Source: Deltaproteobacteria bacterium
GTDB taxonomy: Bacteria; Desulfobacterota; DSM-4660; Desulfatiglandales; HGW-15
Length of the DNA: 43,501 bases
Assembly (NCBI GenBank): GCA_016930795.1
Contig: JAFGFY010000112.1
Location: 1-43,501 of the forward strand
Reading direction: 5' to 3'
The first letter of the stretch is position 1. Each line of letters opens with the position of its first letter. Below are positions 1 to 8,155 of the stretch, in pieces. The notes under the pieces are model-generated. The model was given only the letters and a program-made list of their open reading frames with translations. It made no database searches and was not told where the DNA came from. Made by a program: the position numbers and the translations under genes.

Positions 1-998
1 GACTAGCCCGGTTAGATGCCCCAGGTGTTCTACACCACGTAATCATTCGGGGCATAGAACGTAGAAAGATATTTAGGGACAATAAAGACCGAAAGAATCT
101 GTTAGATCGTCTCAACGATCTCCTGCCAGCCACAAAAACTGCATGTTACGCCTGGGCACTACTCTCCAATCACGCTCATTTACTGTTGAGGACAGGAGTC
201 ATCCCACTCTCAGACTTAATGCGTCGTCTTCTCACAGGCTATGTCGTGACTTTTAATAGGCGGTACAGACGTCATGGCCCTCTATTTCAAAACCGTTTCA
301 AGTCAATTATTTGCCAAGAAGAGATCTATCTTAAGGAATTGGTCCGGTATATTCACCTAAACCCATTAAGAGCCGGAATAGTCGCGAATCTTCGAGAACT
401 TAACTCCTATAGATATTGTGGGCATAGTATCATAATGGGCAGGAGAAAATCTGAATGGCAGGATACCGAATATGTGCTATCATATTTTGGCAAGAACGTG
501 CCAAGCGCAAGGCGCTCATATTCCTCCTACGTTAAGGCTGGTGTAGATCAAGGGAAACGCCCTGAGTTGGTTGGTGGAGGACTTGTTCGAAGTCTCGGAG
601 GTTGGGATGTCATAAAGAAGGTTGGGATGAAAGGAACGGAAAGAGCGAAGGGTGATGAAAGAATTCTGGGTGACGGCGATTTTGTTGTCCAGGTATTGCA
701 AGCGGCGGAAGAAAAGTTTGAGCGCTATTATGATATCAAAAGGCTAGGTTACGATCTTGATGCTGTTGAAAGAAAAGTATGCGATATCTTTGAAATAGAA
801 AAAGAAGACATCTATTCAGGCAGTCGAGAGAAAGTAAAGTCTGATGCTCGGGGGTTGTTTTGCTATTGGGCAGCCAGAGAACTAGGTTATGGTTTAACAA
901 AGTTGGCGAGACTTCTCCATATGACTCAACCTGGAGTGGGCTATGCGGTAAGGAGAGGTGAAAAACTGGCAAAGCGAAACAAATATGAGTTGAGGTGA
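1..998 (+). CDS. HUH (Y1) transposase, RAYT/IS200-like, 5' end outside window
   Basis: The reading frame is open from base 3 to the stop at 996-998, so the gene starts before the window; an internal ATG at 186 is not the real start. Visible in order: an HHVIIRG strand, the HUH metal-binding motif (NHAHLLL, about 166-186), and the helix YIHLNPLRAG, whose Tyr matches the catalytic tyrosine of the Y1 transposase family. These enzymes nick single-stranded DNA through a 5'-phosphotyrosine. The last ~80 residues (KVCDIFEIEKEDIYSGSR, then a helix-turn-helix) resemble DnaA domain IV, a known C-terminal addition in REP-associated transposases. Palindromes lie at 2654-2820. No terminal repeats or target-site duplication were seen, so it may be a domesticated RAYT rather than a complete IS. 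Family call is firm; mobility is inference. Confidence 0.85.
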   Translation, partial: LARLDAPGVLHHVIIRGIERRKIFRDNKDRKNLLDRLNDLLPATKTACYAWALLSNHAHLLLRTGVIPLSDLMRRLLTGYVVTFNRRYRRHGPLFQNRFKSIICQEEIYLKELVRYIHLNPLRAGIVANLRELNSYRYCGHSIIMGRRKSEWQDTEYVLSYFGKNVPSARRSYSSYVKAGVDQGKRPELVGGGLVRSLGGWDVIKKVGMKGTERAKGDERILGDGDFVVQVLQAAEEKFERYYDIKRLGYDLDAVERKVCDIFEIEKEDIYSGSREKVKSDARGLFCYWAARELGYGLTKLARLLHMTQPGVGYAVRRGEKLAKRNKYELR

Positions 999-1048
999 GT
1001 TAGTTATTTATTTATGCCCGTCCCCCTTATCACAAAGGAATTAAACGT

Positions 1049-2632
1049 ATGAAGCATAAAGAGAGAAAAAAGAAAGAGCTTACAAGGCGAGATTTCATAA
1101 GAAAAGCTGCATTTGGCGTAGGCGCTGCAGGCATGGTCGGACTTAGGGCGAAGCCAGCTGCTAGCCTGGATACGGCTCATCTTGAAAAATGGGATAAAGA
1201 AACTGATGTCGTAATTATCGGGACTGGGTTTGCCGGGCTTGTCGCAGGAATAACGGCTTATGATGCCGGCGCAAAAGCCCTTATTCTGGAGAAAGCGCCA
1301 AAGGAGTACGAGGGCGGCAATAGTAAAGTATCCGGCAATATGTGGTGGACGCCGACCAATGTGGATGCGGCCGTTGAGTATATTACAGGGCTGTGTTATG
1401 GCTTAACAGATCAAGAAAGCATTAAGACTCTCGCCCGAGGGATGTTTGAAAACAACGAATGGCTCAAAAAGATGGGTATCGAACCCAAACCATTGGGTAT
1501 GTTTCAACCGGAGTATCCGGAACTTCCAGGCAGCGAAACAGTGCGAACCTATTCCAATGCCACGGGTGGTTTTGGTGGGCATCTCTATTTCCCGATTCGA
1601 AAGCAAGTGAACGATCGAGGCATTCCAGTCATGTATCAGACCGCCGCGAATGAGCTGGTTCGGAATGAGAAAGGAGAAATCATCGGCTTAAAAGCTGAGT
1701 CACAAGGAAAGACACTCGCCATTAAGGCCAGGCGAGGCGTTATTTTAGCTTGCGGCGGCTTTGAATTTGCCGAAGATATCCAGCAGCAATACCTACCCGG
1801 ATGGCCTATGTATGGTCGAGGGTCTACATACAATACAGGTGACGGCATCAAGATGGCCCAGCAAGTCGGGGCGTCCCTCTGGCATATGAATAACGCTCTG
1901 GCTGGTGTTGGCGCCATCATTATTGATGATGCCGACTTGGGCAAGGTCCCGGTATCCGTTTCCCTATTTGGGTCCCCCTATATTCTGACGGATCAATTGG
2001 GAAAACGCTTTATGAATGAATCCATCCGCAGCCGTCACGGACTAGGGGAAAAGGAGCACCTTATTTTCTTTGATCCAATAACGACACAGCGCTTTACGCG
2101 TATACCATGTTATGCCATTCTTGACGCGAGAATTCTCAAAAGACCCCTTGTTTCCTCCGGCATGAAATTCGGTTGGTATCATTGGTATACAAGATATGAA
2201 TGGAGTCCTGACAACAGTACTGAAATAGAAAAAGGCTGGATTATTAAGGGAGAAAATATCCAGGAACTGGCCAATAAACTCGAGATAAAATCAGACTCGC
2301 TGCAAAAGACGATTACAACTTATAATCAATATTGTGACACAGGGATTGATTCTGAGTTTGGCAGACCGAAAGCAAGCTTGAAAAGCATAGATCAACCGCC
2401 TTATGTGGCTTTGAAGCTCTATCCAGTGATGTTCAATACACAGGGTGGCCCGAGGCGCAATGCATTGTGTCAGGTTGTAGACCCATTCGATACTGCCATA
2501 CCGAGATTATACAGTGCGGGTGAATTGGGATCATTCTGGGGGTGGATGTACAATGGGGGTGGAAATAATGCGGAATGTCTGGTGACCGGTCGAATCGCCG
2601 GAGCTAACGCGGCATCTCTTTCACCCTGGTGA
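1049..2632 (+). CDS. Tat-exported FAD-dependent dehydrogenase (fumarate reductase flavoprotein/KstD-like)
   Basis: A 527-residue flavoprotein of the FAD_binding_2 family (fumarate reductase, 3-ketosteroid dehydrogenase, urocanate reductase relatives). A twin-arginine signal is present: TRRDFIRK followed by a hydrophobic Ala/Gly stretch, predicting export folded to the periplasm. The dinucleotide-binding motif is VVIIGTGFAGLVAG with the acidic ALILEKAP strand end. The C-terminal SAGELGSFWGWMYNGGGNNA is the family's second FAD-contact loop. It has no CxxCH haem site, so electrons must come from a separate partner, and none is adjacent. Start: ATG preceded by AAAGGA. The substrate cannot be read from sequence; an enoate or a steroid-like ring are both possible. 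It is monocistronic as far as visible, with palindromic repeats just downstream. Confidence 0.85.
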   Translation: MKHKERKKKELTRRDFIRKAAFGVGAAGMVGLRAKPAASLDTAHLEKWDKETDVVIIGTGFAGLVAGITAYDAGAKALILEKAPKEYEGGNSKVSGNMWWTPTNVDAAVEYITGLCYGLTDQESIKTLARGMFENNEWLKKMGIEPKPLGMFQPEYPELPGSETVRTYSNATGGFGGHLYFPIRKQVNDRGIPVMYQTAANELVRNEKGEIIGLKAESQGKTLAIKARRGVILACGGFEFAEDIQQQYLPGWPMYGRGSTYNTGDGIKMAQQVGASLWHMNNALAGVGAIIIDDADLGKVPVSVSLFGSPYILTDQLGKRFMNESIRSRHGLGEKEHLIFFDPITTQRFTRIPCYAILDARILKRPLVSSGMKFGWYHWYTRYEWSPDNSTEIEKGWIIKGENIQELANKLEIKSDSLQKTITTYNQYCDTGIDSEFGRPKASLKSIDQPPYVALKLYPVMFNTQGGPRRNALCQVVDPFDTAIPRLYSAGELGSFWGWMYNGGGNNAECLVTGRIAGANAASLSPW

Positions 2633-2653
2633 CCCGACATTTCAGTCGTCTCT

Positions 2654-2696
2654 TTTCAATGGAACCCCACGGGTAAACCCGTGGTTCCCATGAAAT
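2654..2696. repeat. Long imperfect palindrome downstream of the flavoprotein gene
   Basis: A 43-bp near-symmetrical hairpin. The inner arms ACGGGT/ACCCGT face each other across 2 bases, are extended by GGAACC/GGTTCC with a two-base bulge, and then by TTTCAATGG/CCATGAAA. There is no T-tract, so it is a poor intrinsic terminator although it lies 22 bp after a stop codon. It may be a REP-like element or a 3'-end stabilising stem. Confidence 0.6.
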
Positions 2697-2697
2697 G

Positions 2698-2820
2698 ACC
2701 CGCCTTCGCACAAGGCTTCGGCGGGTTCATCCGCCCCAGCGTCAAGGGCGACATCCGCCGAAGCGGATGACTAGAGCATTCCTTCCCGTATAAATGCGGG
2801 GTTTCCTGCGAAGGCGGATG
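2698..2820. repeat. Nested hairpin cluster (REP-like)
   Basis: Three inverted repeats lie head to tail. ACCCGCC (2698-2704) pairs with GGCGGGT (2720-2726). CATCCGC (2752-2758) pairs with GCGGATG (2763-2769) across a CGAA loop. CATCCGCC (2752-2759) can alternatively pair with GGCGGATG (2813-2820), enclosing a larger lobe. Repeated use of the words GGCGGATG and GGCGGGT suggests one repeat family. This and the preceding palindrome fill the 300-bp gap before the cobalamin gene; no reading frame is credible here. Confidence 0.6.
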
Positions 2821-2932
2821 AAGGTTATCTTTCCGGAAAAGTTGGCGAAGACTTTAAGAGGATAGACTTAATCTGCCCACGATCGTTACTTAATGAATTC
2901 ATAAACAGAATTTATAAGATAATAGGAAACCG

Positions 2933-3448
2933 ATGAAAGGATACGTTCAAGTTTACACGGGGAATGGCAAGGGCAAGACAACGGCCGCGTTTGGTCAGGC
3001 TTTGCGTGCAGCCGGCGCCGGGCTTCGTGTCTTTATCGCACAGTTTGTAAAAGGCATGGAATACAGTGAACATAAGGCGATGGAGAGATTCTCGGATCTC
3101 ATTACCATCAAACAGTACGGCCGTGATTGTTTTATCAATCGGGAGCCCACTGAAAAGGACATTCGCGCGGCTAAACAAGGCTATGATGATGTGGCTGAGA
3201 TCATACGCTCAGGGGATTATCAAATGGTGATCCTTGATGAGGCCAATATTGCCGTTTATTACAACCTGTTTTCTGCTCGTGATCTTGTCGCTCTGATCGA
3301 TATGAAACCTGAAGACCTTGAGCTGGTGATCACCGGAAGATACGCTGATCCGATTGTACTGGAAAGGGCGGATCTGGTCACGGAAATGCTGGAAGTCAGA
3401 CATTACTATCATCAAGGCGTTGAAGCACGAAAGGGGATCGAGAAATGA
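2933..3448 (+). CDS. cobO: Cob(I)alamin adenosyltransferase (CobA/BtuR type)
   Basis: Transfers the 5'-deoxyadenosyl group of ATP to Co(I) of corrinoids, giving adenosylcobalamin or an adenosylated precursor. At 171 residues it is the normal length for the CobA/BtuR/CobO family. The N-terminal P-loop GNGKGKTTAAFGQALRAAG is the family's unusual nucleotide-binding loop, VILDEANIA is the Walker-B-like strand, and ELVITGRYA is the conserved third strand. Start: ATG with AGGA six bases upstream. Next on the strand is trmL; the MetE-like gene on the other strand may also belong to one-carbon/corrinoid metabolism. No cobalamin riboswitch was recognised in the 300 bp upstream, which is filled with palindromes. 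Confidence 0.92.
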   Translation: MKGYVQVYTGNGKGKTTAAFGQALRAAGAGLRVFIAQFVKGMEYSEHKAMERFSDLITIKQYGRDCFINREPTEKDIRAAKQGYDDVAEIIRSGDYQMVILDEANIAVYYNLFSARDLVALIDMKPEDLELVITGRYADPIVLERADLVTEMLEVRHYYHQGVEARKGIEK

Positions 3449-3607
3449 GTTGGTCCGATTTTTAGATGGAGAGTTTGTCTGATGTCAAGACATATACAAG
3501 AGAAAAATCCACGATGAAACCCAAGGCGGGGTTTGTGGCGAGAGCTCACTGCAAGATCCGGCCAAAGAAGCGGACATGGATGTAAAATGCCCCGGGACAT
3601 CACAAAA

Positions 3608-4084
3608 ATGGAACATCGAATCATTGAAGATCCCTTTCTGAATGTGGTTCTTTATCAGCCAGAAATCCCGTCAAACACGGGCAATATTGCCCGACTATGC
3701 GCGGCTGCGGAAGTCAGGATGCACCTGATCCATCCCTTGGGTTTCAAAGTGGATGACAAACATCTAAAAAGGGCGGGATTGGATTACTGGCATGAGGTAG
3801 ACGTTCGTCACCATGATAGCTTTGAGGCATTCTTAGAACAGAGGGAAGGGGAGGGGGAGTTGATCGCTTTCAGCAAGAACGCCTCGACGGACTACACCAA
3901 AGCCGGAGTGAACCGGGGGGATTATTTGGTTTTTGGGCAGGAGACCCTTGGTCTCCCTTCCGATATACGAAACAGGTATCCCTGCTATGAGATCCCGATC
4001 TGGGGTGCTGTGCGTAGCATCAATCTCTCCACATCGGTCGGTATTGTTGTTTATCATTACCTGCATGAGCTAGGACGATTCTGA
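3608..4084 (+). CDS. trmL: tRNA (cytidine(34)-2'-O)-methyltransferase TrmL
   Basis: SPOUT-class methyltransferase that 2'-O-methylates the wobble base of tRNA-Leu in the characterised E. coli member. The sequence follows that enzyme closely: LNVVLYQPEIPSNTGNIARLC at the N-terminus, KRAGLDYW in the middle, then the knot motifs FGQETLGLP and RSINLSTSVGIVVY that bind SAM. The frame is open upstream to a TTG at 3533, but homology begins about ten residues after ATG 3608; ATG 3587 is the alternative. Neither start has a strong ribosome-binding site. Length from 3608 is 158 residues, typical of the family. Confidence 0.9.
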   Translation: MEHRIIEDPFLNVVLYQPEIPSNTGNIARLCAAAEVRMHLIHPLGFKVDDKHLKRAGLDYWHEVDVRHHDSFEAFLEQREGEGELIAFSKNASTDYTKAGVNRGDYLVFGQETLGLPSDIRNRYPCYEIPIWGAVRSINLSTSVGIVVYHYLHELGRF

Positions 4085-4173
4085 CTGATAACTCGGCTTG
4101 ATGGGACAGACAACTTCGATTATCCTAAGGATTGAGATGGGGCCTGGATGAAACGGATTTTAGAGATTTTTGA

Positions 4174-5241
4174 TTAGGTAGTCAGATCCTCACATTTCTC
4201 GGACAGGGCGGATAATAAATCCATGACACGAAGGGTTGAGGTCTCGTCCATGCTTCCCATGCCGCAACTCGGGGTCAGAAGAGAATTCCGAATGACCTGT
4301 TCTTTTTTCAATCCTAACTCATAGGCACGATTCAAACCCCTTTCAAGTCTCAAGAATATGTCCTCAACGGACTCCCTGCCTGTATAGGCTGAAGTTGGAA
4401 CAATCCCCCACGCGATGATTCCTCCCCCCTCCAAAAAGCGGATAATATGATCTGGGTATAGGAGAAAAAAGTCCATGTATTCAAAGGCATCAAAACTGAC
4501 GATATCGGGGCCGGCCTCCATGATCATGGACCAGTCCGTGTTGCCGCAGCAGTGGATTCCCGTGAGTGCATCGGACCTCTCTCTTAAATAGTCAATGAGC
4601 TCTTTAAGAAGGCTGATGACCTCATGACGCTCAATGGGTGAAAACGCGGAACCGTAGCCTGAAAGGTAGGGTTCGTCCAAAAAGATAATGGGCTTCTTCC
4701 CGGATCTCTCCATTTCTCTAACCTGCCAGAGGGCCTTGATTGAGAGTCCCTTTACCATGGCCTCAAGCAGTTCGGGATCAGAGAGCAGAGATCTCCCATC
4801 AGGGACGGATATGCCTGCGGCAAAGGTGATAGGACCCACGCTCTGTCCCTTTATGTAGGGTCCGTATTTCTCGGGATGTTCTTGGATCAACTCTATAAGT
4901 TCAACAAGTCCGGGGGCGTACTCTTTGCTGATAGCGAAATGATCCAGGTTATCTGCTAAGAAATGATCATAAAAAGTGACAAGTTCGGATTCCCTGTGGT
5001 CGGGAGAGACAACAAGGGCCCTCTTTTCTTCAATGATCTTCAACAGGGGCAGACCTTCGCTGAATTGGATATGCATGTCTTCAAAATGACTCCGTTTGAA
5101 CAGTTGAGGCCAAAATGGGATTTCAGGAAGACATGTCAGGATGTGAAGGCACGTCTGTGTCACATCCACAAATGGAACGCTGCCGATCCCTGTGGCACGA
5201 AACCGAAAACCGGCCTCTGTATGGTTTGAGTTTTTGTTCAT
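4174..5241 (-). CDS. MetE C-terminal-domain-like methyltransferase (UROD/MetE superfamily)
   Basis: A 355-residue protein matching only the catalytic barrel of cobalamin-independent methionine synthase, without the N-terminal half that helps bind methyltetrahydrofolate. Likely zinc ligands are His230 and Cys232 in IHCCGN and Cys326 in LTPSCGMGS. IVSFDAFEY matches the strand that carries the Glu ligand in MetE, with Asp at that point. Stand-alone barrels of this kind ('core' MetE) are known to make methionine from methylated corrinoid proteins, and related UROD-type proteins move methyl groups between corrinoids and thiols. A corrinoid adenosyltransferase lies nearby on the other strand, but no corrinoid protein is in the window. 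It is last in a minus-strand run after the TPR gene (68-bp gap). Substrate unproven. Confidence 0.7.
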   Translation of the reverse strand: MNKNSNHTEAGFRFRATGIGSVPFVDVTQTCLHILTCLPEIPFWPQLFKRSHFEDMHIQFSEGLPLLKIIEEKRALVVSPDHRESELVTFYDHFLADNLDHFAISKEYAPGLVELIELIQEHPEKYGPYIKGQSVGPITFAAGISVPDGRSLLSDPELLEAMVKGLSIKALWQVREMERSGKKPIIFLDEPYLSGYGSAFSPIERHEVISLLKELIDYLRERSDALTGIHCCGNTDWSMIMEAGPDIVSFDAFEYMDFFLLYPDHIIRFLEGGGIIAWGIVPTSAYTGRESVEDIFLRLERGLNRAYELGLKKEQVIRNSLLTPSCGMGSMDETSTLRVMDLLSALSEKCEDLTT

Positions 5242-5309
5242 AGGGGTGATTTGGAATTCCTGTTCTTAGATGTGAAATCACTTCGACCCTGCCCTCGGCC
5301 GATAGGAAC

Positions 5310-6077
5310 TCATGACCAAGGCAAGGGCCGCTCATATGTGGGGTTGACATGTTCCCGAATATTGGACCGCCAGGACTCGAGGATAGCGATCACCCTTTGC
5401 GTTCCTGCAACGCGCATATCCCGAATTTCCTGGTCACCCTGGGACTCCTCTTGCGGGATCGCTTCCAATGCCTCCAGTCTATCTCTGAAGTGAGGATCTT
5501 CCGGATTTAGTGCAACGAGGTTCCTGTAAGTGTCGATGGCCTTCTGCAGCTCTCCCTGGTCGAAATAAAGCTCCGCCAGTGTGGCGGTGATGAATTCGGG
5601 TGACTTTTTCCCCATATCTTCTCCGAATGTCGCATGGATTTCATTAGAGTAAGATTGGAGTTCGCCGGCGGATCGTTCTTTTTCGGGTTTTAAGTCGTCA
5701 TAGAGGCGAAGGGCATCCTCGTCCTGTGGGTGGTAGGCCAAATAGATTCTCAAGGCTTCAATTGCCTCACTCTTTCTTCCTTGCTTACCGCATATCTCTG
5801 CCTGGAGTTTGTACACATCAGCCAAATCAGAAATGAGTCCAACAGCCTTCTTGAGTTCCATTTCGGCATTGGAAACCTGACTGGTCTCCAGATAACTTTC
5901 AGCAAGAAGACGGCGTATGGTGATATCATTTGGGTAGATCGCCAAAGCCTTGAGACATTCTTGAATGACCCGGTCAATATCTCCCTCTTCCTTGAGCTTA
6001 GTAAGGATGAGTATGAGCGTTTTTTGAGATGGTGCGCTGTTTAGAATTTGGTCATACAAGTCATGTGAGTTCTTCAT
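5310..6077 (-). CDS. Tetratricopeptide-repeat protein
   Basis: A 255-residue, probably soluble protein with no signal peptide or membrane segment. TPR-type helix pairs are visible at about residues 28-62 (KALAIYPNDITIRRLLAESY), 63-95, 97-130 (GRKSEAIEALRIYLAYHPQD) and 165-200 (LYFDQGELQKAIDTYRNLVALNPEDPHF), each with the usual A-x-Y-P or N-P endings. It most likely acts as a protein-interaction adaptor. It follows the ExbB/ExbD/FtsB-like genes in the same orientation (72 bp after the FtsB-like stop), suggesting an envelope-related scaffold, but this is context only. Start: ATG preceded by AGGTT. Confidence 0.75.
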   Translation of the reverse strand: MKNSHDLYDQILNSAPSQKTLILILTKLKEEGDIDRVIQECLKALAIYPNDITIRRLLAESYLETSQVSNAEMELKKAVGLISDLADVYKLQAEICGKQGRKSEAIEALRIYLAYHPQDEDALRLYDDLKPEKERSAGELQSYSNEIHATFGEDMGKKSPEFITATLAELYFDQGELQKAIDTYRNLVALNPEDPHFRDRLEALEAIPQEESQGDQEIRDMRVAGTQRVIAILESWRSNIREHVNPTYERPLPWS

Positions 6078-6149
6078 TTTGTTAACCTTTCCAAATAATC
6101 AGTTCTGTTTTGTGCATCAGCCTGTCGCTAAGACCAACCAGTCCGTGTC

Positions 6150-6479
6150 CTATTCTCTTTCTATCTGGAAACTATGACGGTCATCCTTTCCTCTGCTAAA
6201 CTTAAATAGGATTTCACCGTCCTTGACCAAACCCAGTTCCTTTCGAGCCACAGATTCCAGATATGCCGTATCTGTATTCAATCTCTGGATCTCTTCAATG
6301 AGTGCCTGGTTCTCTTTCTCAACTTTGCGGATCCTTTCTATACAGGCCTGTCTATTCTTTTCCATTTTGTACAGATGGAGGAACCCCCGCTTGCCAAATC
6401 CCAGCCAAGTTATGATCAGACCAAGAAGGAGGAGGGCTACGAATGAAGACTTAAAGAACTTTGTTCTATTGAGGTTCAA
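6150..6479 (-). CDS. FtsB/DivIC-family septum formation initiator
   Basis: A 109-residue bitopic membrane protein: a short basic cytoplasmic tip (NLNRTKFFK), one hydrophobic helix (about residues 12-27), a coiled coil (about 35-75) and a short tail with ARKELGLVKDGEILFKF, the signature that follows the coiled coil in FtsB/DivIC proteins. In characterised bacteria these form the FtsQLB-type divisome regulator. The only suitable start is TTG at 6479, with GGAG ten bases upstream; the gene lies 24 bp after exbD. Its place behind ExbB/ExbD rather than beside eno or ftsL is unusual. The family call is good; its role in division here is inference. Confidence 0.8.
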   Translation of the reverse strand: MNLNRTKFFKSSFVALLLLGLIITWLGFGKRGFLHLYKMEKNRQACIERIRKVEKENQALIEEIQRLNTDTAYLESVARKELGLVKDGEILFKFSRGKDDRHSFQIERE

Positions 6480-6503
6480 AATAAGGCCACTCCGTAATTA
6501 ATG

Positions 6504-6920
6504 TCAGATTATCTTACCTGCCTTCCATTGCGCGGCAATGAGGATGGAGTCGGCGCCGGCAGTCTTGGCCAGATCCATGATTCGAACAACATGTCCATGC
6601 GGGACATCTTTATCTGCCTGCAGAATCACTTGAACAATCCCCTTTTCGCGGACAAAGATCTCAAGATTTTCTTTGAGCGCGCTTAGATCAACCTTTTGAC
6701 CTTCAATGTAGATCTGACCCGATTTGTCGATGACCAGAATGATTCTGTTTTTCTCGTAATCTAAGGTCCTGTTCTCCACTCTAGGAAGCATGATTCGCAC
6801 CCCAGAGGCTACATCAAAGTTGGAGGTGACCATGAAGAAGATCAGGAGTAGAAAGACGATATCGACCAATGGGGCTATGCCGAGTGTTGTTTCTTCTTCT
6901 TTAGGCCTCCTGAAACGCAT
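6504..6920 (-). CDS. exbD: ExbD/TolR-family biopolymer transport protein
   Basis: A 138-residue protein with the ExbD/TolR layout: a short cytoplasmic N-terminus, one transmembrane helix (LVDIVFLLLIFFMVTSNF) carrying the proton-sensitive Asp, then a periplasmic domain. With the ExbB/TolQ partner encoded just upstream it should form a proton-driven motor that energises an outer-membrane process. No TonB, TolA or receptor gene is in the window, so the choice between ExbD and TolR, and the machine it drives, remain open. It begins 70 bp after exbB ends; ATG start. Confidence 0.87.
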   Translation of the reverse strand: MRFRRPKEEETTLGIAPLVDIVFLLLIFFMVTSNFDVASGVRIMLPRVENRTLDYEKNRIILVIDKSGQIYIEGQKVDLSALKENLEIFVREKGIVQVILQADKDVPHGHVVRIMDLAKTAGADSILIAAQWKAGKII

Positions 6921-6990
6921 GCTCTCTTATCTCTTGATAACGTTGGTTGTTCCTGTTCGTGGGGTTTGATGAACTACATCTGTCTGCGCG

Positions 6991-7605
6991 TCACTCCTGC
7001 TTATCGTAGTTATCCATGATCTCAATAATGCCCAGGGAATTCTCTTCCATTTCAAAAATAAGGGATTCTGCCTTATCCCGCAAAATACGGTAACAGACAA
7101 GGGTGGGGATGGCCACACAAAGTCCTGCAGCCGTGGTTATGAGCGCTTCTGCGATTCCTCCGGCAAGGGAAGATGGGTTTCCGACTCCCTCTAAAGAAAT
7201 GACATTGAAGGTCTTAATCATGCCGGATACCGTTCCCAGAAGGCCCAGCAAGGGGGCTAGATTGCCGATGGTAGCCAGAATCCCTACACGTTTTTCAAGT
7301 ATAACCGCCTCTCGACCGCCGCGTTCCTCAATAGCCTCCTTAACGAGCCACATGCCTTTCCCGGATCTCTTCAATCCAGCTGAAAAGACATTTGAAATGG
7401 GCGATGTGTCCCTTTGGCACAAAGATAGGGCTTCATTTACCTTTTTCTCCGTAAGCAATTCAGCCACTTTGCGGATAAGGGCATCGGGGATGATGCGGTT
7501 ACGTCTTAACACCCACAACCGTTCCAGAAAAATTGCCAGCGCCAAAATGGAGCAGAGGATAATCGGGGCCATAAATACCCCGCCTTTTACAATGAGGTCA
7601 ATCAC
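6991..7605 (-). CDS. exbB: MotA/TolQ/ExbB proton channel protein
   Basis: A 204-residue membrane protein with three hydrophobic helices (about residues 11-27, 113-140 and 155-178). The conserved block LLGLLGTVSGMIKTFNVI and the later ALITTAAGLCVAIPTLVCY are the channel-forming helices of the ExbB/TolQ family. It pairs with ExbD immediately downstream to form the proton-motive-force-using stator. The start is GTG at 7605 with GGAG nine bases upstream. It appears to head the run exbB-exbD-ftsB-like-TPR-MetE-like. Confidence 0.88.
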   Translation of the reverse strand: MIDLIVKGGVFMAPIILCSILALAIFLERLWVLRRNRIIPDALIRKVAELLTEKKVNEALSLCQRDTSPISNVFSAGLKRSGKGMWLVKEAIEERGGREAVILEKRVGILATIGNLAPLLGLLGTVSGMIKTFNVISLEGVGNPSSLAGGIAEALITTAAGLCVAIPTLVCYRILRDKAESLIFEMEENSLGIIEIMDNYDKQE

Positions 7606-7661
7606 AGGAATATCTCCGAAGGTGAAGTCGCGTTTTCTCGATTTTGTGTAAGCAAATGTAT

Positions 7662-7892
7662 CTATTTTGACCTTTTGAGGGTAAATTTTCTGTACCTCAA
7701 AGGCTCATTTTCCCCTGAAAACAGGTCATCAAGATCCCTTATCAGAAACTTCAAATAGGCGATCTTTTCCGGCACGTCGTCTGTCTCAAGTAACTCGAAT
7801 GACTTTTCGATATCATCCAAGGCCTTCTCGATTTCGGCCACAATGTCAAACTCTCTTGAGAGCTCGAGGCTTTCAGTGAAGTCTTCGGTCAT
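7662..7892 (-). CDS. Small acidic hypothetical protein
   Basis: A 76-residue protein I do not recognise. It is rich in Glu and Asp with two predicted helices separated by TDDVPEKIAYLK, and a basic end (RKFTLKRSK). There is no signal peptide or membrane helix. ATG 7892 is preferred because AAGGGA sits seven bases upstream; the longer frame from GTG 7910 would place this site inside the gene. It lies 56 bp ahead of exbB on the same strand and may be co-transcribed with it. Good ribosome-binding site and sensible composition make it probably real. Confidence 0.55.
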   Translation of the reverse strand: MTEDFTESLELSREFDIVAEIEKALDDIEKSFELLETDDVPEKIAYLKFLIRDLDDLFSGENEPLRYRKFTLKRSK

Positions 7893-8065
7893 CTCTATTC
7901 CCTTGCGCACACAGTTGCAGGATTACTCGCTCAAAGGTCTCATACGGTCGAATCCCTTTTGGCCTGAAATCCCAATAAAAACAGAACGTCCGATGCTCAT
8001 GTTTAGATGGCCCATGACAGCGAGAACAACTTGTTAAGATTACTACAAAACAACGCTTTGGTCAA

Positions 8066-8103
8066 GGGAGGGGGTATTGGAGAGATTCCTTTTGGGGGGG
8101 GGG
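8066..8103 (+). other. G-rich stretch with a run of ten G
   Basis: Between CcsB (stop side at 8156) and the small acidic gene, the plus strand carries GGGAGGGGG (about 8066-8074) and then a homopolymer of ten G at 8094-8103. The tract could form a quadruplex, or could be a slippage-prone or mis-assembled site. Nothing else recognisable lies in 7893-8155. Confidence 0.6.
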
Positions 8104-8155
8104 TTCATGTAAAGGAAAACACGGAAGAGGGTTCCGAGAAGTTTATCATGATTCA

